Shown here: positions 40,974-49,375 of the stretch, in pieces
Position numbering within the stretch: position 1 is the first letter of the stretch
Layout: the number at the start of each line of letters is the position of its first letter
Assembly (NCBI GenBank): GCA_028284415.1
Contig: JANQRU010000004.1
Location: 248,001-312,000, forward strand
Length of the DNA: 64,000 nt
Direction of reading: 5' to 3'
Origin: Pyrinomonadaceae bacterium
GTDB taxonomy: Bacteria; Acidobacteriota; Blastocatellia; Pyrinomonadales; Pyrinomonadaceae
Notes under the pieces: generated by a model
What the model was told of the DNA's origin: nothing
What the model saw: only the letters and a program-made list of their open reading frames with translations
Databases searched by the model: none
Program-made: the position numbers and the translations under genes

Positions 40974-42491
40974 TTGAAGAACTTGACGGAATCACAGAAC
41001 TCAGAAAAATCCATCTTCAAACGCAAGCTATTTTGGCTTGTTTTTATTTATGTTTCTCTTCTAATTTGGTCAGGAATTTATCGTTACAATACACCTGAAT
41101 CACCGGTTCCAAACACAAAGAAAAGCATCCAACTTCGCGCATACGATAATGATAAAAAACTGGAGCGGAAAATCAGGTTTGCTTACATCGAAAAGGAATC
41201 TAAAATTGAGAAAGACAACCTACCCGTTGTTTTAATTCACGGAAGCCCAGGGAGTGCGGAAGTTTTTGATGGTCTTTCAAAACTTATTGAGAATCGGCAT
41301 TTGATTTCAGTTGATTTGCCCGGGTTTGGTGATTCGCAAAAAGATGTTCCCGATTATTCGATTTATGCTCATGCAAAATATTTGCAGGAATTTCTCGAAA
41401 ATAAAAATATTGAAAAGGCACACTTTGTCGGATTTAGTTTGGGGGGCGGAGTAATTTTGCACTTAGCGGAAGTGTCGCCTGAAACTGTTGCATCAGTTTC
41501 ATTTATTTCATCCATCGGCGTGCAGGAATACGAACTTCTCGGTGATTATCACGCTAATCACATTGCCCACAGCGTCCAGCTGGGCTTGGTTTGGATATTG
41601 CAAAATCTCACACCACACTTCGGAATCTTTGACGGAATTCCCTACACGTATTCGAGAAATTTTTACGACACAGATCAGAGACCTTTGCGGAAAGTTCTCA
41701 AAAACTTTGAAAAATCTTTCCAAATCATCCATGGCAAAGATGATCCGCTCGTTCCAATTGAGGCAGCACGCGAACACAAGCGAATTATTCCACAAAGCGA
41801 ATATCACGAACTCGATGATAATCATTTCTTTATTTTTATGCGTCCTGAAAAGGTTGATGAATTACTCAAAAGCTTTTGGAAAGATGTTGAAAACGGAACA
41901 GCAAAAACTCGTATCAGTGCAAACTCTGACAGAATTTCCAAAGCCAATCAGCCTTTTGAATATCAAATTATCCCTGTCAAGGGTGCGACTCTTTTCGTAT
42001 TTTTTATCATCTTAGCTTTGGTCGCTTTTATCAATGAAGATTTCGCATTTTTGCTCGCAGGAATTTTTGTTTTTCAAGGCAGGTTTGGTTTTGCATTTGC
42101 AATTGTTGTCTGTCTTTTCAGCATAATCTTGAGCATCACGCTCTGGCTTTTGCTTGGAAGATTTTTTCGCAAAAAGACTTCACTTTTTGATAAATTTGTA
42201 GCGTCAAATATTTTCACAGATCGCAATTTTGGTTTCCGTTTCCCGATTTATTTTGCTGTCGGAAAAACCGAGCACGGCTTTTGGAATTATCTATTCAAAT
42301 TAGTTTTATCGGCAATAATTTGGACATTTATTATAATTTTCGCATCATATTTTTCAGCAAATACTTTTATTTGGCTCTCGATTTTGAGTTTGCAAAATAC
42401 TTTTGGACTAATTTTGGGAGTTTATATTTTGTATTTATTGATTTCTTTTATTAGTAAAAAATTTATTTTTCCTGCGAAGTCCACAAAATAA
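40974..42491 (+). CDS. Alpha/beta hydrolase fused to DedA/VTT-like membrane domain
   Basis: This 505-residue protein has one N-terminal membrane helix (about 18-36). An alpha/beta hydrolase follows (about 70-310) with HGSPGSAEVF (oxyanion), nucleophile GFSLGGG (Ser about 146), Asp in HGKDDPLVP and His in LDDNHFF. The C-terminal 170 residues are membrane-embedded, and INEDFAFLLAGIFVFQGRFGF followed by LLGRFFRKK resembles DedA/SNARE-associated (VTT) proteins, which act as lipid scramblases or transporters. Translation appears to start at TTG (40974) with no clear Shine-Dalgarno. Inferred role: hydrolysis of a membrane-derived or lipid substrate. Confidence 0.72.
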   Translation: MKNLTESQNSEKSIFKRKLFWLVFIYVSLLIWSGIYRYNTPESPVPNTKKSIQLRAYDNDKKLERKIRFAYIEKESKIEKDNLPVVLIHGSPGSAEVFDGLSKLIENRHLISVDLPGFGDSQKDVPDYSIYAHAKYLQEFLENKNIEKAHFVGFSLGGGVILHLAEVSPETVASVSFISSIGVQEYELLGDYHANHIAHSVQLGLVWILQNLTPHFGIFDGIPYTYSRNFYDTDQRPLRKVLKNFEKSFQIIHGKDDPLVPIEAAREHKRIIPQSEYHELDDNHFFIFMRPEKVDELLKSFWKDVENGTAKTRISANSDRISKANQPFEYQIIPVKGATLFVFFIILALVAFINEDFAFLLAGIFVFQGRFGFAFAIVVCLFSIILSITLWLLLGRFFRKKTSLFDKFVASNIFTDRNFGFRFPIYFAVGKTEHGFWNYLFKLVLSAIIWTFIIIFASYFSANTFIWLSILSLQNTFGLILGVYILYLLISFISKKFIFPAKSTK

Positions 42492-42492
42492 T

Positions 42493-42545
42493 GCGAAAGA
42501 AAATACGAAAGTAATTTTTCGCGTTCTTTAGCGTGTTTCGCGGGC
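42493..42545. repeat. Palindromic repeat (CGAAAG/CCCGCGAAA type)
   Basis: GCGAAAGAAAATACGAAAG opposite TTTTTCGCGTTCTTTAGCG..TTTCGCGGG. Same family as 29395-29468. It lies directly after the hydrolase stop and may also end its transcription. Confidence 0.6.
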
Positions 42546-42590
42546 ATAATCTATTTGAACAAAACCGCAAACCGTTTTATCTTTAGTTTT

Positions 42591-43958
42591 ATGAAATTTG
42601 CTCTACTGATTCTTTCTACCCTTTTAATTTTTTCAATGACAAAAATCACAGACGCACAAAGTCCTAAAGAATTCGCCGAAGTTTGGGACAAAAACCATAT
42701 TTCCAACAAGCCTGCTTCAAATAATCGTCACAAAGACGTTCAAGATTATCTCGAAAAACTAAAAACATTGGGCATAAAGGTTGAAGAAGTCGGTAAATCC
42801 TATGAAGAACGGGAGATTTATCAAGTCGAATGGGGAAAGGGCAAAACAAAAGTTTTTATGTGGTCGCAGATGCATGGTGATGAACCGACAGCAACGCCTG
42901 CTTTGATGGATATGTTTGCGTTTTTGCAGACGAACCTTAAAAAGAAAAAATGGGTGCGTGAACTCGAAAAAACTTTGACGATTCGTGCCATACCAATGCT
43001 AAATCCCGACGGTGCTGAAAAATTCAAACGCCGTAACGCTCAAAACATAGACATCAACCGCGACACCGTAAATCTCGAAACTCCCGAAGGAAGACTTTTA
43101 TTAAAACTACGCAACGAATGGCAACCCGACATAGGTTTTAACTTGCACAATCAGCAAGAATTAACTACTGTTGGCAACACAACAAATCAAGCATCAATTT
43201 CAGTTTTAGCCGTCGCCGCCAATCCCGAAACTCCTCTGTCCGAAGACCAATATCGCAATCGCCGCATCTGTTCCCTGATCGTCCAAGCCTTAAACCAATT
43301 CATCAAAGGCAACATCGCCAAATATGATGACGGTTACACACCAAACGCTTTCGGCGACACATTTTCCGACCTAGGTACGGCAACAATCCTTATCGAAACA
43401 GGCGGTCTGCACGGCAAAGATGAAATGTATCTCATCAAACTAAATTTCATCGCCTTTTTAACCGCCCTGCAATCGCTTGTGGACGGAAGCGAAAAAACTG
43501 CTGACATTAAAATCTATGAGAATCTCCCCGAAAACAGCGGCGGCAGACTCCACAATTATATTTTCCGAAACGCAAGCGTTGTCCGACTCGTCGAAGCCAA
43601 AAAAGATTTTGAGGAAGATGAAAGCGAAACAGATAAAACCGAACCCGAGAAAGTTTACAAAACAACCATCGCCGATGTTGCCATCAACCGCCGTCGAAGA
43701 CGTGCCGAAATCACTAATCCACCGATCTACGTCAGACGTTTCGGCGACCTCTCCAACCACAAAGGCTTAACCGAATTCAACGTAAAAGGCTATTACATAA
43801 TCTCCACCTACGGCTTGATCCAAAACGGACGCGGCGGAGATTTCCTGTTCTACAAAACCACAAGAAAATTAGACTGGTCAGCCGAAAATTTCACAACTAA
43901 ATACAAACCCGACGCTGTTTTTTCAAGAGGAAAATGGACAAAACCTTTACCGAAGTAA
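42591..43958 (+). CDS. Secreted M14-family zinc carboxypeptidase
   Basis: The 455-residue product has a signal peptide (MKFALLILSTLLIFSMTKITDAQ). The M14 zinc site is visible: HGDE (His about 95, Glu about 98) and a third His in NLHNQ (about 185). RRNAQNIDINRDT gives the substrate-carboxylate residues, and Glu in ILIETGG (about 270) is the likely general base. It removes C-terminal residues or acts on peptidoglycan-type peptides in the periplasm. An upstream TTG at 42555 is in frame, but the ATG at 42591 begins the signal peptide. Confidence 0.85.
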   Translation: MKFALLILSTLLIFSMTKITDAQSPKEFAEVWDKNHISNKPASNNRHKDVQDYLEKLKTLGIKVEEVGKSYEEREIYQVEWGKGKTKVFMWSQMHGDEPTATPALMDMFAFLQTNLKKKKWVRELEKTLTIRAIPMLNPDGAEKFKRRNAQNIDINRDTVNLETPEGRLLLKLRNEWQPDIGFNLHNQQELTTVGNTTNQASISVLAVAANPETPLSEDQYRNRRICSLIVQALNQFIKGNIAKYDDGYTPNAFGDTFSDLGTATILIETGGLHGKDEMYLIKLNFIAFLTALQSLVDGSEKTADIKIYENLPENSGGRLHNYIFRNASVVRLVEAKKDFEEDESETDKTEPEKVYKTTIADVAINRRRRRAEITNPPIYVRRFGDLSNHKGLTEFNVKGYYIISTYGLIQNGRGGDFLFYKTTRKLDWSAENFTTKYKPDAVFSRGKWTKPLPK

Positions 43959-43995
43959 CTTGAAATGTTTCGTTTTTGTTAGATAATAAATTTCA

Positions 43996-45606
43996 ATGAT
44001 TGATTCAAAAGAAATTTTCACAGTCAAAGAGGCGAGCGTTTGGGCAAGCGAACACATTGGCAAAAACGTTACGCCATCAAACATTTCCTATCTGATAAAT
44101 TATGGTAGAGTAAAAAAACGCGGTAAAAATGGAAACACTGTTGTTGCTAAACAAGATTTAATTGATTACTACAAAACAATTCCCAACGAAAAAGATTGGA
44201 AGAAGAAACTTGGCGATGATTTAAACTGGGCTCTATCTTTCGATGGATATAAAGAATCGCAAACAACAAAGCATGTTCACCGTTTGCATCCATACAAAGG
44301 AAAATTTATTCCGCAACTGGTTGAATACTTTCTAGACGATCACACAGACAAATTTAAAACCGAAACTTTTTTCAAAAAGGGCGATATTGTGCTTGACCCA
44401 TTTTGTGGAAGTGGAACAACACTCGTGCAATCAAATGAACTAGGAATTCACGCAATCGGAATTGATATTTCCGAATTTAACGCTCTGATTTCAAACATCA
44501 AAGTTAGAAAAATTAGCCTTGTCGAATTACAAACTCAAGTAAATTCCATCACTGATTGGCTACGTTCATTTACTGCCGAACAATATAACATCGAATTTGA
44601 AGAAAAACTCAATAATTATCTTGGCAGATACAACAGCAAATACTTTCCTTCGCCAGAGTTCAAAGTAAAAGTTCGCAACAAGGAAATTGATGAAAAAAGC
44701 TACGTTGCCAAACATGAAAAAATTGTTCTAAAAAAATATAAAGAAGTTATTGAACTTTATGATGTTAAACTTCGCCAGGATAGAAATGAAACCTTTTTAG
44801 ACAAATGGTTTATTGAATCAATCCGAGAAGAAATTGACTTTGTTTCCGAGCAAATAAAGAAAATCAGAAACAAAGAAATCCGTGAAATTTTAACTGTAGT
44901 TTTAAGCCGAACAGTCCGCAGTTGCCGTGCAACAACACACGCTGATTTAGCAACCTTGAAAGAACCTGTAACACAAGTTTATTACTGTAAAAAGCATGGT
45001 AAAATCTGCAAGCCACTTTTCACAATTGTTTCGTGGTGGGAACGCTACGCCAAAGACACAATTAAACGCCTTGCTCAATTTGATAAGTTGCGAACCGATA
45101 CAAATCAAACTTGCTTAAATGGCAATTCCGAAAATATTGATATTTTCTCCGCTTTAGAAAAGCAAAACCACGAATTTGCAGAACTTGCCAAAAAACAAAA
45201 GATTCGCGGAATTTTTTCAAGTCCGCCGTATGTTGGTTTAATTGACTACCACGAACAACACGCCTACGCTTATGACCTTTTCGGTTTTGAGCGAAAAGAC
45301 GAGCAAGAAATCGGATCAAAATCAAAAAGACAAAGCAAAGAAGCTAGAGAAAATTATGCAGAAGGAATTTCAAATGTATTGAGAAATTCTCGTAGATTTA
45401 TGATTGATGACTTCGATGTTTTTCTTGTTGCAAATGACAAATTCAATCTTTACGAACAAATTGCCGAAGACGCAGAAATGCAAATTGTCAATCAATACAA
45501 AAGACCTGTCTTAAATCGTTCGGAAGATGACAAAAACCCCTATTCTGAGATAATTTTTCATCTAAAAAGGCAACGAAGCAACGCTTTCAGTTTCTACAAC
45601 TTTTGA
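43996..45606 (+). CDS. DNA methyltransferase with N-terminal HTH (probable m4C, R-M system)
   Basis: The 536-residue enzyme opens with an excisionase/MerR-like helix-turn-helix (FTVKEASVWASEH, PSNISYLINYGRV, about 5-50). Motif I, DPFCGSGTTLVQS, lies at about 134-146; catalytic motif IV, SSPPY, is far downstream at about 408-412. SPPY is the signature of N4-cytosine and related amino-methyltransferases. About 260 residues between the motifs probably hold target recognition. The HTH could allow autoregulation, as methyltransferases sometimes do in R-M systems. It is convergent with the second methyltransferase and shares 45 bp of coding sequence with it. Confidence 0.85.
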   Translation: MIDSKEIFTVKEASVWASEHIGKNVTPSNISYLINYGRVKKRGKNGNTVVAKQDLIDYYKTIPNEKDWKKKLGDDLNWALSFDGYKESQTTKHVHRLHPYKGKFIPQLVEYFLDDHTDKFKTETFFKKGDIVLDPFCGSGTTLVQSNELGIHAIGIDISEFNALISNIKVRKISLVELQTQVNSITDWLRSFTAEQYNIEFEEKLNNYLGRYNSKYFPSPEFKVKVRNKEIDEKSYVAKHEKIVLKKYKEVIELYDVKLRQDRNETFLDKWFIESIREEIDFVSEQIKKIRNKEIREILTVVLSRTVRSCRATTHADLATLKEPVTQVYYCKKHGKICKPLFTIVSWWERYAKDTIKRLAQFDKLRTDTNQTCLNGNSENIDIFSALEKQNHEFAELAKKQKIRGIFSSPPYVGLIDYHEQHAYAYDLFGFERKDEQEIGSKSKRQSKEARENYAEGISNVLRNSRRFMIDDFDVFLVANDKFNLYEQIAEDAEMQIVNQYKRPVLNRSEDDKNPYSEIIFHLKRQRSNAFSFYNF

Positions 45607-46527
45607 GGGGCAACGACATTCTTTTCCTTTTTCGTTAAGTTTAATCCTCTTAAAATCTATTTCTTTTATATTAGATGGAATAGAATAAAATTCTTCTATA
45701 CTTTCCCAATCCTTTTCGCGTAAAGTTACAACTTTATCTAAATGAAAACTAACCCAATACTCACCAATTCTTGAGTTCGGTTTTTCTTGAGATAATTTAT
45801 TTAGGGATGCCTCTACATATTCCTCGTCGAGTTCGAATCCAACAAACTTCCTTCCCAATTTTTTAGAGGCAATGGCTGTTGTCCCTGTTCCTGAAAAAGG
45901 ATCAAGCACAACATCATTTTCGTCTGTTGACATCAAAACAATTCTTTCTAAAAGATGGATTGGTAATTGGCACGGATGTTTATCTCTGTATTTGTTGTGT
46001 CTGAGACGATGAATGTCAGTCCAAACGTCAGTAACTAACGGACCGAACGGATGAAGCAAGTGTTTTTTTCCACCGTAATCTTTGAGCAAATAGTTGCATT
46101 TTCGACACCTTTTATGTGGATAACGAATTTCATTGAATTTATTTTGTTTAGCATTTTTAGCATAAAACAAAATTCCGTAATGAGTTGGTTGTAAAGTTTT
46201 TCCCATAGGAGCAGTTGGTGCTTCCCACGAAATCCAATGCCGAAAGTCTGCATTTTTGTTTAGCAATGACGCATAATAAGTTAACCATCTTGGAATGTTA
46301 TGTAAGAAAATCGAACCTGTTGGCTTTATCACTCTCAAACATTCTAAAATCCATTCTTCGCACCAATCAAGATATTCTTGAAATTCTAAATCGTCGTGAT
46401 GAGTTCGATATTTCTTTTTGAGATTAAATGGTGGGTCTGCAAATACAACATCTACGCTTTCATCAGGAATTTGTTTAAACAATTTCAGACAATCACCTTG
46501 TCTAATTTGGTTTATGTAATCACTCAT
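45562..46527 (-). CDS. Adenine-type DNA methyltransferase (beta class, R-M system)
   Basis: The 321-residue enzyme has catalytic motif IV ADPPFNLKKKY at residues 30-40 and motif I DPFSGTGTTAIASKKLGRKFVG near 210. IV-before-I order defines beta-class amino-methyltransferases, often N6-adenine. A CxxC pair (KRCRKCNYL) between them may bind zinc in the recognition region. It is followed 2 bp upstream, on the same strand, by the putative endonuclease gene, and its tail overlaps the convergent methyltransferase by 45 bp. Confidence 0.88.
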   Translation of the reverse strand: MSDYINQIRQGDCLKLFKQIPDESVDVVFADPPFNLKKKYRTHHDDLEFQEYLDWCEEWILECLRVIKPTGSIFLHNIPRWLTYYASLLNKNADFRHWISWEAPTAPMGKTLQPTHYGILFYAKNAKQNKFNEIRYPHKRCRKCNYLLKDYGGKKHLLHPFGPLVTDVWTDIHRLRHNKYRDKHPCQLPIHLLERIVLMSTDENDVVLDPFSGTGTTAIASKKLGRKFVGFELDEEYVEASLNKLSQEKPNSRIGEYWVSFHLDKVVTLREKDWESIEEFYSIPSNIKEIDFKRIKLNEKGKECRCPSKVVETESVASLPF

Positions 46528-46529
46528 AA

Positions 46530-47501
46530 TTATTTTAAAGTTTCATTTAACATTTTTGAAAATCTAAACATTTCTGTTTCGTGAAAAGTAAAAACATCGT
46601 CGAAAGCCGTGACCATTCTTTGTAAGTCCTGTTTTCTCACATACCAGCCAATCCCATCAACGAAACCTATAAACTTAGCATCTGGATAGTGTTTTTTAAT
46701 TAACGCCGCAACTGAGATTTCCGTTTTAGCTTTATCTCCTTGCCCCGAAGAAGTTGTTGCCAAAAACGAACTTTCAATAATAATCTGAGGATTAGCTCTA
46801 TTAGGAATAATAAAGTCCATAGTCCGTTTTTTATCAAACTCATTATTAACTAACTCGTTTAAGTCCCCTGTTTCAAAGTCCATTTCCAACTTATTTAAAA
46901 GTTTTGCAATAACAGTTTCTGCATTATTTTCTTTATTTCCAGAGTAAGAACCTTTTTCTTTATAACGAATTAAAGTGTCAATCAAGGAGTTTTCATCAAA
47001 CTGCAATTTCGAAATACTCAATTTTTTAAGTTCAAAAAGTGGGATTGTTCTCCTTAAAAAAGGAATTGTTGCCCCTTCAAAAAAAATATTAACAAGTCCT
47101 TTTCTAAAACTTTCATTGGTGCGAATCAGGGTTTGAATTTTACTATCTCCCCATTCACTAACATTTTTGTTGGCTTTTATTTGACTCCATTCGGATTTGT
47201 AAGTCAGCTTTGAAAGTTTTTCATCATCAACTACACGAATTACAGTAATCAGACGCTTAAAGAACTCATTTGATAATCCGGTTAATGCTAATAAAGCCGC
47301 CAGACCATCTTCATTTTCGACAATTAAATTTGAAATTATTTCTTTTCGTAGTCCATCAGTAACTATTTCGTTTTTTAAATTAAGAAGAGTTTCTTTTACG
47401 GAATTAATATAACCCTCGTATTTTTCTTCAAATTCAGGATTATGAAAGTAAAAAGTATTTTTAGAAATTATTGTTTGGAATTTTTTTTCATTGCTTCTCA
47501 T
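46530..47501 (-). CDS. Putative type II restriction endonuclease, DpnII/MboI-like
   Basis: The 323-residue product has a helical N-terminal part. Its C-terminal block is KKRTMDFIIPNRANP, QIIIESSFLATTSSGQGDKA, and KFIGFVDGIGWYVRK. Asp followed by Glu about 15 residues later fits a PD-(D/E)xK-type nuclease core, and the ESS..T..GQGDKAKTE and DG.GW features recall the DpnII/MboI family. It ends 2 bp before the methyltransferase gene, so the two are co-transcribed. A methyltransferase pair plus endonuclease makes a complete type II system. Recognition sequence cannot be read; two methyltransferases hint at an asymmetric site. Confidence 0.65.
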   Translation of the reverse strand: MRSNEKKFQTIISKNTFYFHNPEFEEKYEGYINSVKETLLNLKNEIVTDGLRKEIISNLIVENEDGLAALLALTGLSNEFFKRLITVIRVVDDEKLSKLTYKSEWSQIKANKNVSEWGDSKIQTLIRTNESFRKGLVNIFFEGATIPFLRRTIPLFELKKLSISKLQFDENSLIDTLIRYKEKGSYSGNKENNAETVIAKLLNKLEMDFETGDLNELVNNEFDKKRTMDFIIPNRANPQIIIESSFLATTSSGQGDKAKTEISVAALIKKHYPDAKFIGFVDGIGWYVRKQDLQRMVTAFDDVFTFHETEMFRFSKMLNETLK

Positions 47502-47597
47502 TTTGTCAGTTCAGTTTAACTTAAAATAAAATTTGCTACAAAATTAACTGAATAGACTTTACAATCCAAACGTTACATCCGAAAATCTAAATTCTAA

Positions 47598-49304
47598 ATG
47601 CTTTCATTGCTTAAAATTAAAAACATTGCGTTGATTGATGAGCTTTCGGTAGAGTTTGCGGCGGGGCTTAATCTTTTGACAGGTGAGACGGGTTCGGGGA
47701 AATCTATAATTGTTGATTCGCTTGGAGCTTTGACGGGTGAGCGTGTGTCTTCGGATTTGATAAAGGAAGGCGAAGAAAAGGCTCGGATTGAAGGGCTTTT
47801 TTTGATAAAGGCGAGTGCAGATTTGCACGAATTGTTTTATGAAAGCGGCGTTGAATTAGAAGATGCGGACGAAATTGATTTAATTGTGCGTCGGGATTTA
47901 TCAAGCACGGGACGGAATCGGATTTTTGTTAATAATCAACTCGTTACACAAACCTTTTTGAAAAAAATTGGCGTGATTTTAGGAGAAATTCACGGGCAGG
48001 GCGAACAGGCTCTTTTGTTTAATCCTGCAAATCATTTAGTGATTTTAGATTCTTACTCACGAACTCAAACATTGCGAGAAAAAATTGCGAAAAAATACCG
48101 TGAAATGAAAAACGTTCGCAAAGAATTAGAAGATTTGCGAGAAGATGAATCGCAGAAGTTGGAACTGATGGATTATATGCAGTTTCAGATTGATGAGATT
48201 AAAAAAGCAAATGTTGAGATCGGCGAAGATGAGGCTTTAGAAGAAGAAAAGAAACGCCTTAACAATGTCGAAAAACTCTCAAAACTAACGGATGAATCTT
48301 ACGCAATTCTTTATGAAAATGAAGATGCAATCGTTGGGAATCTAGAGAAAATTATCCGCCGAATTGATGAATTATCTGAATACGATTCAAGTTTTGCAGA
48401 ATACAAAGAAGGGTTAGATACAGCACAGGCGGTTTTAGAAGATTTGGCGTTTGCCGTCAGAGATTTTGGTGGTTCGGTTGAATTTTCACCCGAGCGTCTT
48501 GAGGAAATCGAAACTCGTTTGGCAGAACTTTCGCGTCTCAAACGAAAATATGGGGGATCCTTACAAAATGTCGTTTGGAATTTGGAAGAATCAATCGAAC
48601 GCATTGAGAGATATTCGACGGCAGAAGAGCGTGAAAAAGAATTAGCTGAAAAACTGGAAAAACTTCGTCAAGAATACATCCAAATCGCTCAAAAATTACA
48701 CCACAAACGTGCAAAATCTGCGAAGAAGTTTGAAAAGGAAATCGAGAAAAACTTAAAAGCCGTTGCACTCGAAAAAGCAAAATTCGTAGTTAAATTTGAA
48801 ACACCTTCAAGTAGCGAATTAAAAAATGCTGAAAGCGATAAATCATTTACTTCTAAAGGTATTGATAAAGTGGAATTTTACTTTTCAGCCAATCCGGGAC
48901 AATCTCCAAAACCGCTGGCAAAAGTCGCTTCGGGTGGCGAAGCATCGCGTTTGATGTTGATTTTGAAAACAGTTGCGGGAATAAATTATCCCGAAAAATC
49001 AGTTGTTTTTGATGAAGTGGACGCAGGAATCGGCGGACGTGTTGCCGAAGCAGTCGGATTAAAATTAAAAGAACTTTCTAAAACTCAACAAGTTCTATGC
49101 GTTACGCATCAACCTCAAGTTGCATCGCTTGCCGATCATCATTTCACCGTCGAAAAAATTTCCAAAGGCAAAAAAACAATCGTTAATGTTCGTGAGCTAA
49201 ATGAGGCAGAACAAATTGAAGAAATAGCACGAATGTTAGCAGGTGAGAAAATCACTGATGCGGCGAGGCAAAATGCACGGGAGATGTTAGGAATGACGGG
49301 GTGA
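47598..49304 (+). CDS. recN: DNA repair protein RecN
   Basis: The 568-residue SMC-like ATPase aids double-strand-break repair. It opens MLSLLKIKNIALIDELSVEF and has Walker A GETGSGKS (29-36), a long central coiled coil (about 160-370, with ELEDLREDESQKLELMDYMQFQIDEI), the ABC signature VASGGEASRLMLILK, and Walker B VVFDEVDAGIGGRVAEAVG. Length is normal for RecN. It stands between the divergent R-M genes and the asparaginase gene, followed by a 57-bp palindrome 5 bp after the stop. Confidence 0.96.
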   Translation: MLSLLKIKNIALIDELSVEFAAGLNLLTGETGSGKSIIVDSLGALTGERVSSDLIKEGEEKARIEGLFLIKASADLHELFYESGVELEDADEIDLIVRRDLSSTGRNRIFVNNQLVTQTFLKKIGVILGEIHGQGEQALLFNPANHLVILDSYSRTQTLREKIAKKYREMKNVRKELEDLREDESQKLELMDYMQFQIDEIKKANVEIGEDEALEEEKKRLNNVEKLSKLTDESYAILYENEDAIVGNLEKIIRRIDELSEYDSSFAEYKEGLDTAQAVLEDLAFAVRDFGGSVEFSPERLEEIETRLAELSRLKRKYGGSLQNVVWNLEESIERIERYSTAEEREKELAEKLEKLRQEYIQIAQKLHHKRAKSAKKFEKEIEKNLKAVALEKAKFVVKFETPSSSELKNAESDKSFTSKGIDKVEFYFSANPGQSPKPLAKVASGGEASRLMLILKTVAGINYPEKSVVFDEVDAGIGGRVAEAVGLKLKELSKTQQVLCVTHQPQVASLADHHFTVEKISKGKKTIVNVRELNEAEQIEEIARMLAGEKITDAARQNAREMLGMTG

Positions 49305-49308
49305 TGTA

Positions 49309-49365
49309 GGGACGCGGGGACGCGGAGAGTTTCACCGTGTCCCCGCGTCTCCTTTTCTCCGCGTC
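49309..49365. repeat. G+C-rich palindromic repeat (GGGACGCGGGGACGCGG type)
   Basis: GGGACGCGGGGACGCGGAG opposite CCGTGTCCCCGCGTCTCC and CTCCGCGTC. It is much more G+C-rich than its surroundings. It lies between recN and the asparaginase start, and makes a false longer GTG-started frame (49337). Confidence 0.8.
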
Positions 49366-49375
49366 GTCGAAAGTT

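Noticed and set aside
49337..49375. Longer GTG-started version of the asparaginase
   Set aside because: The extra 13 residues are encoded by a palindromic repeat; family homology begins at the ATG at 49376.
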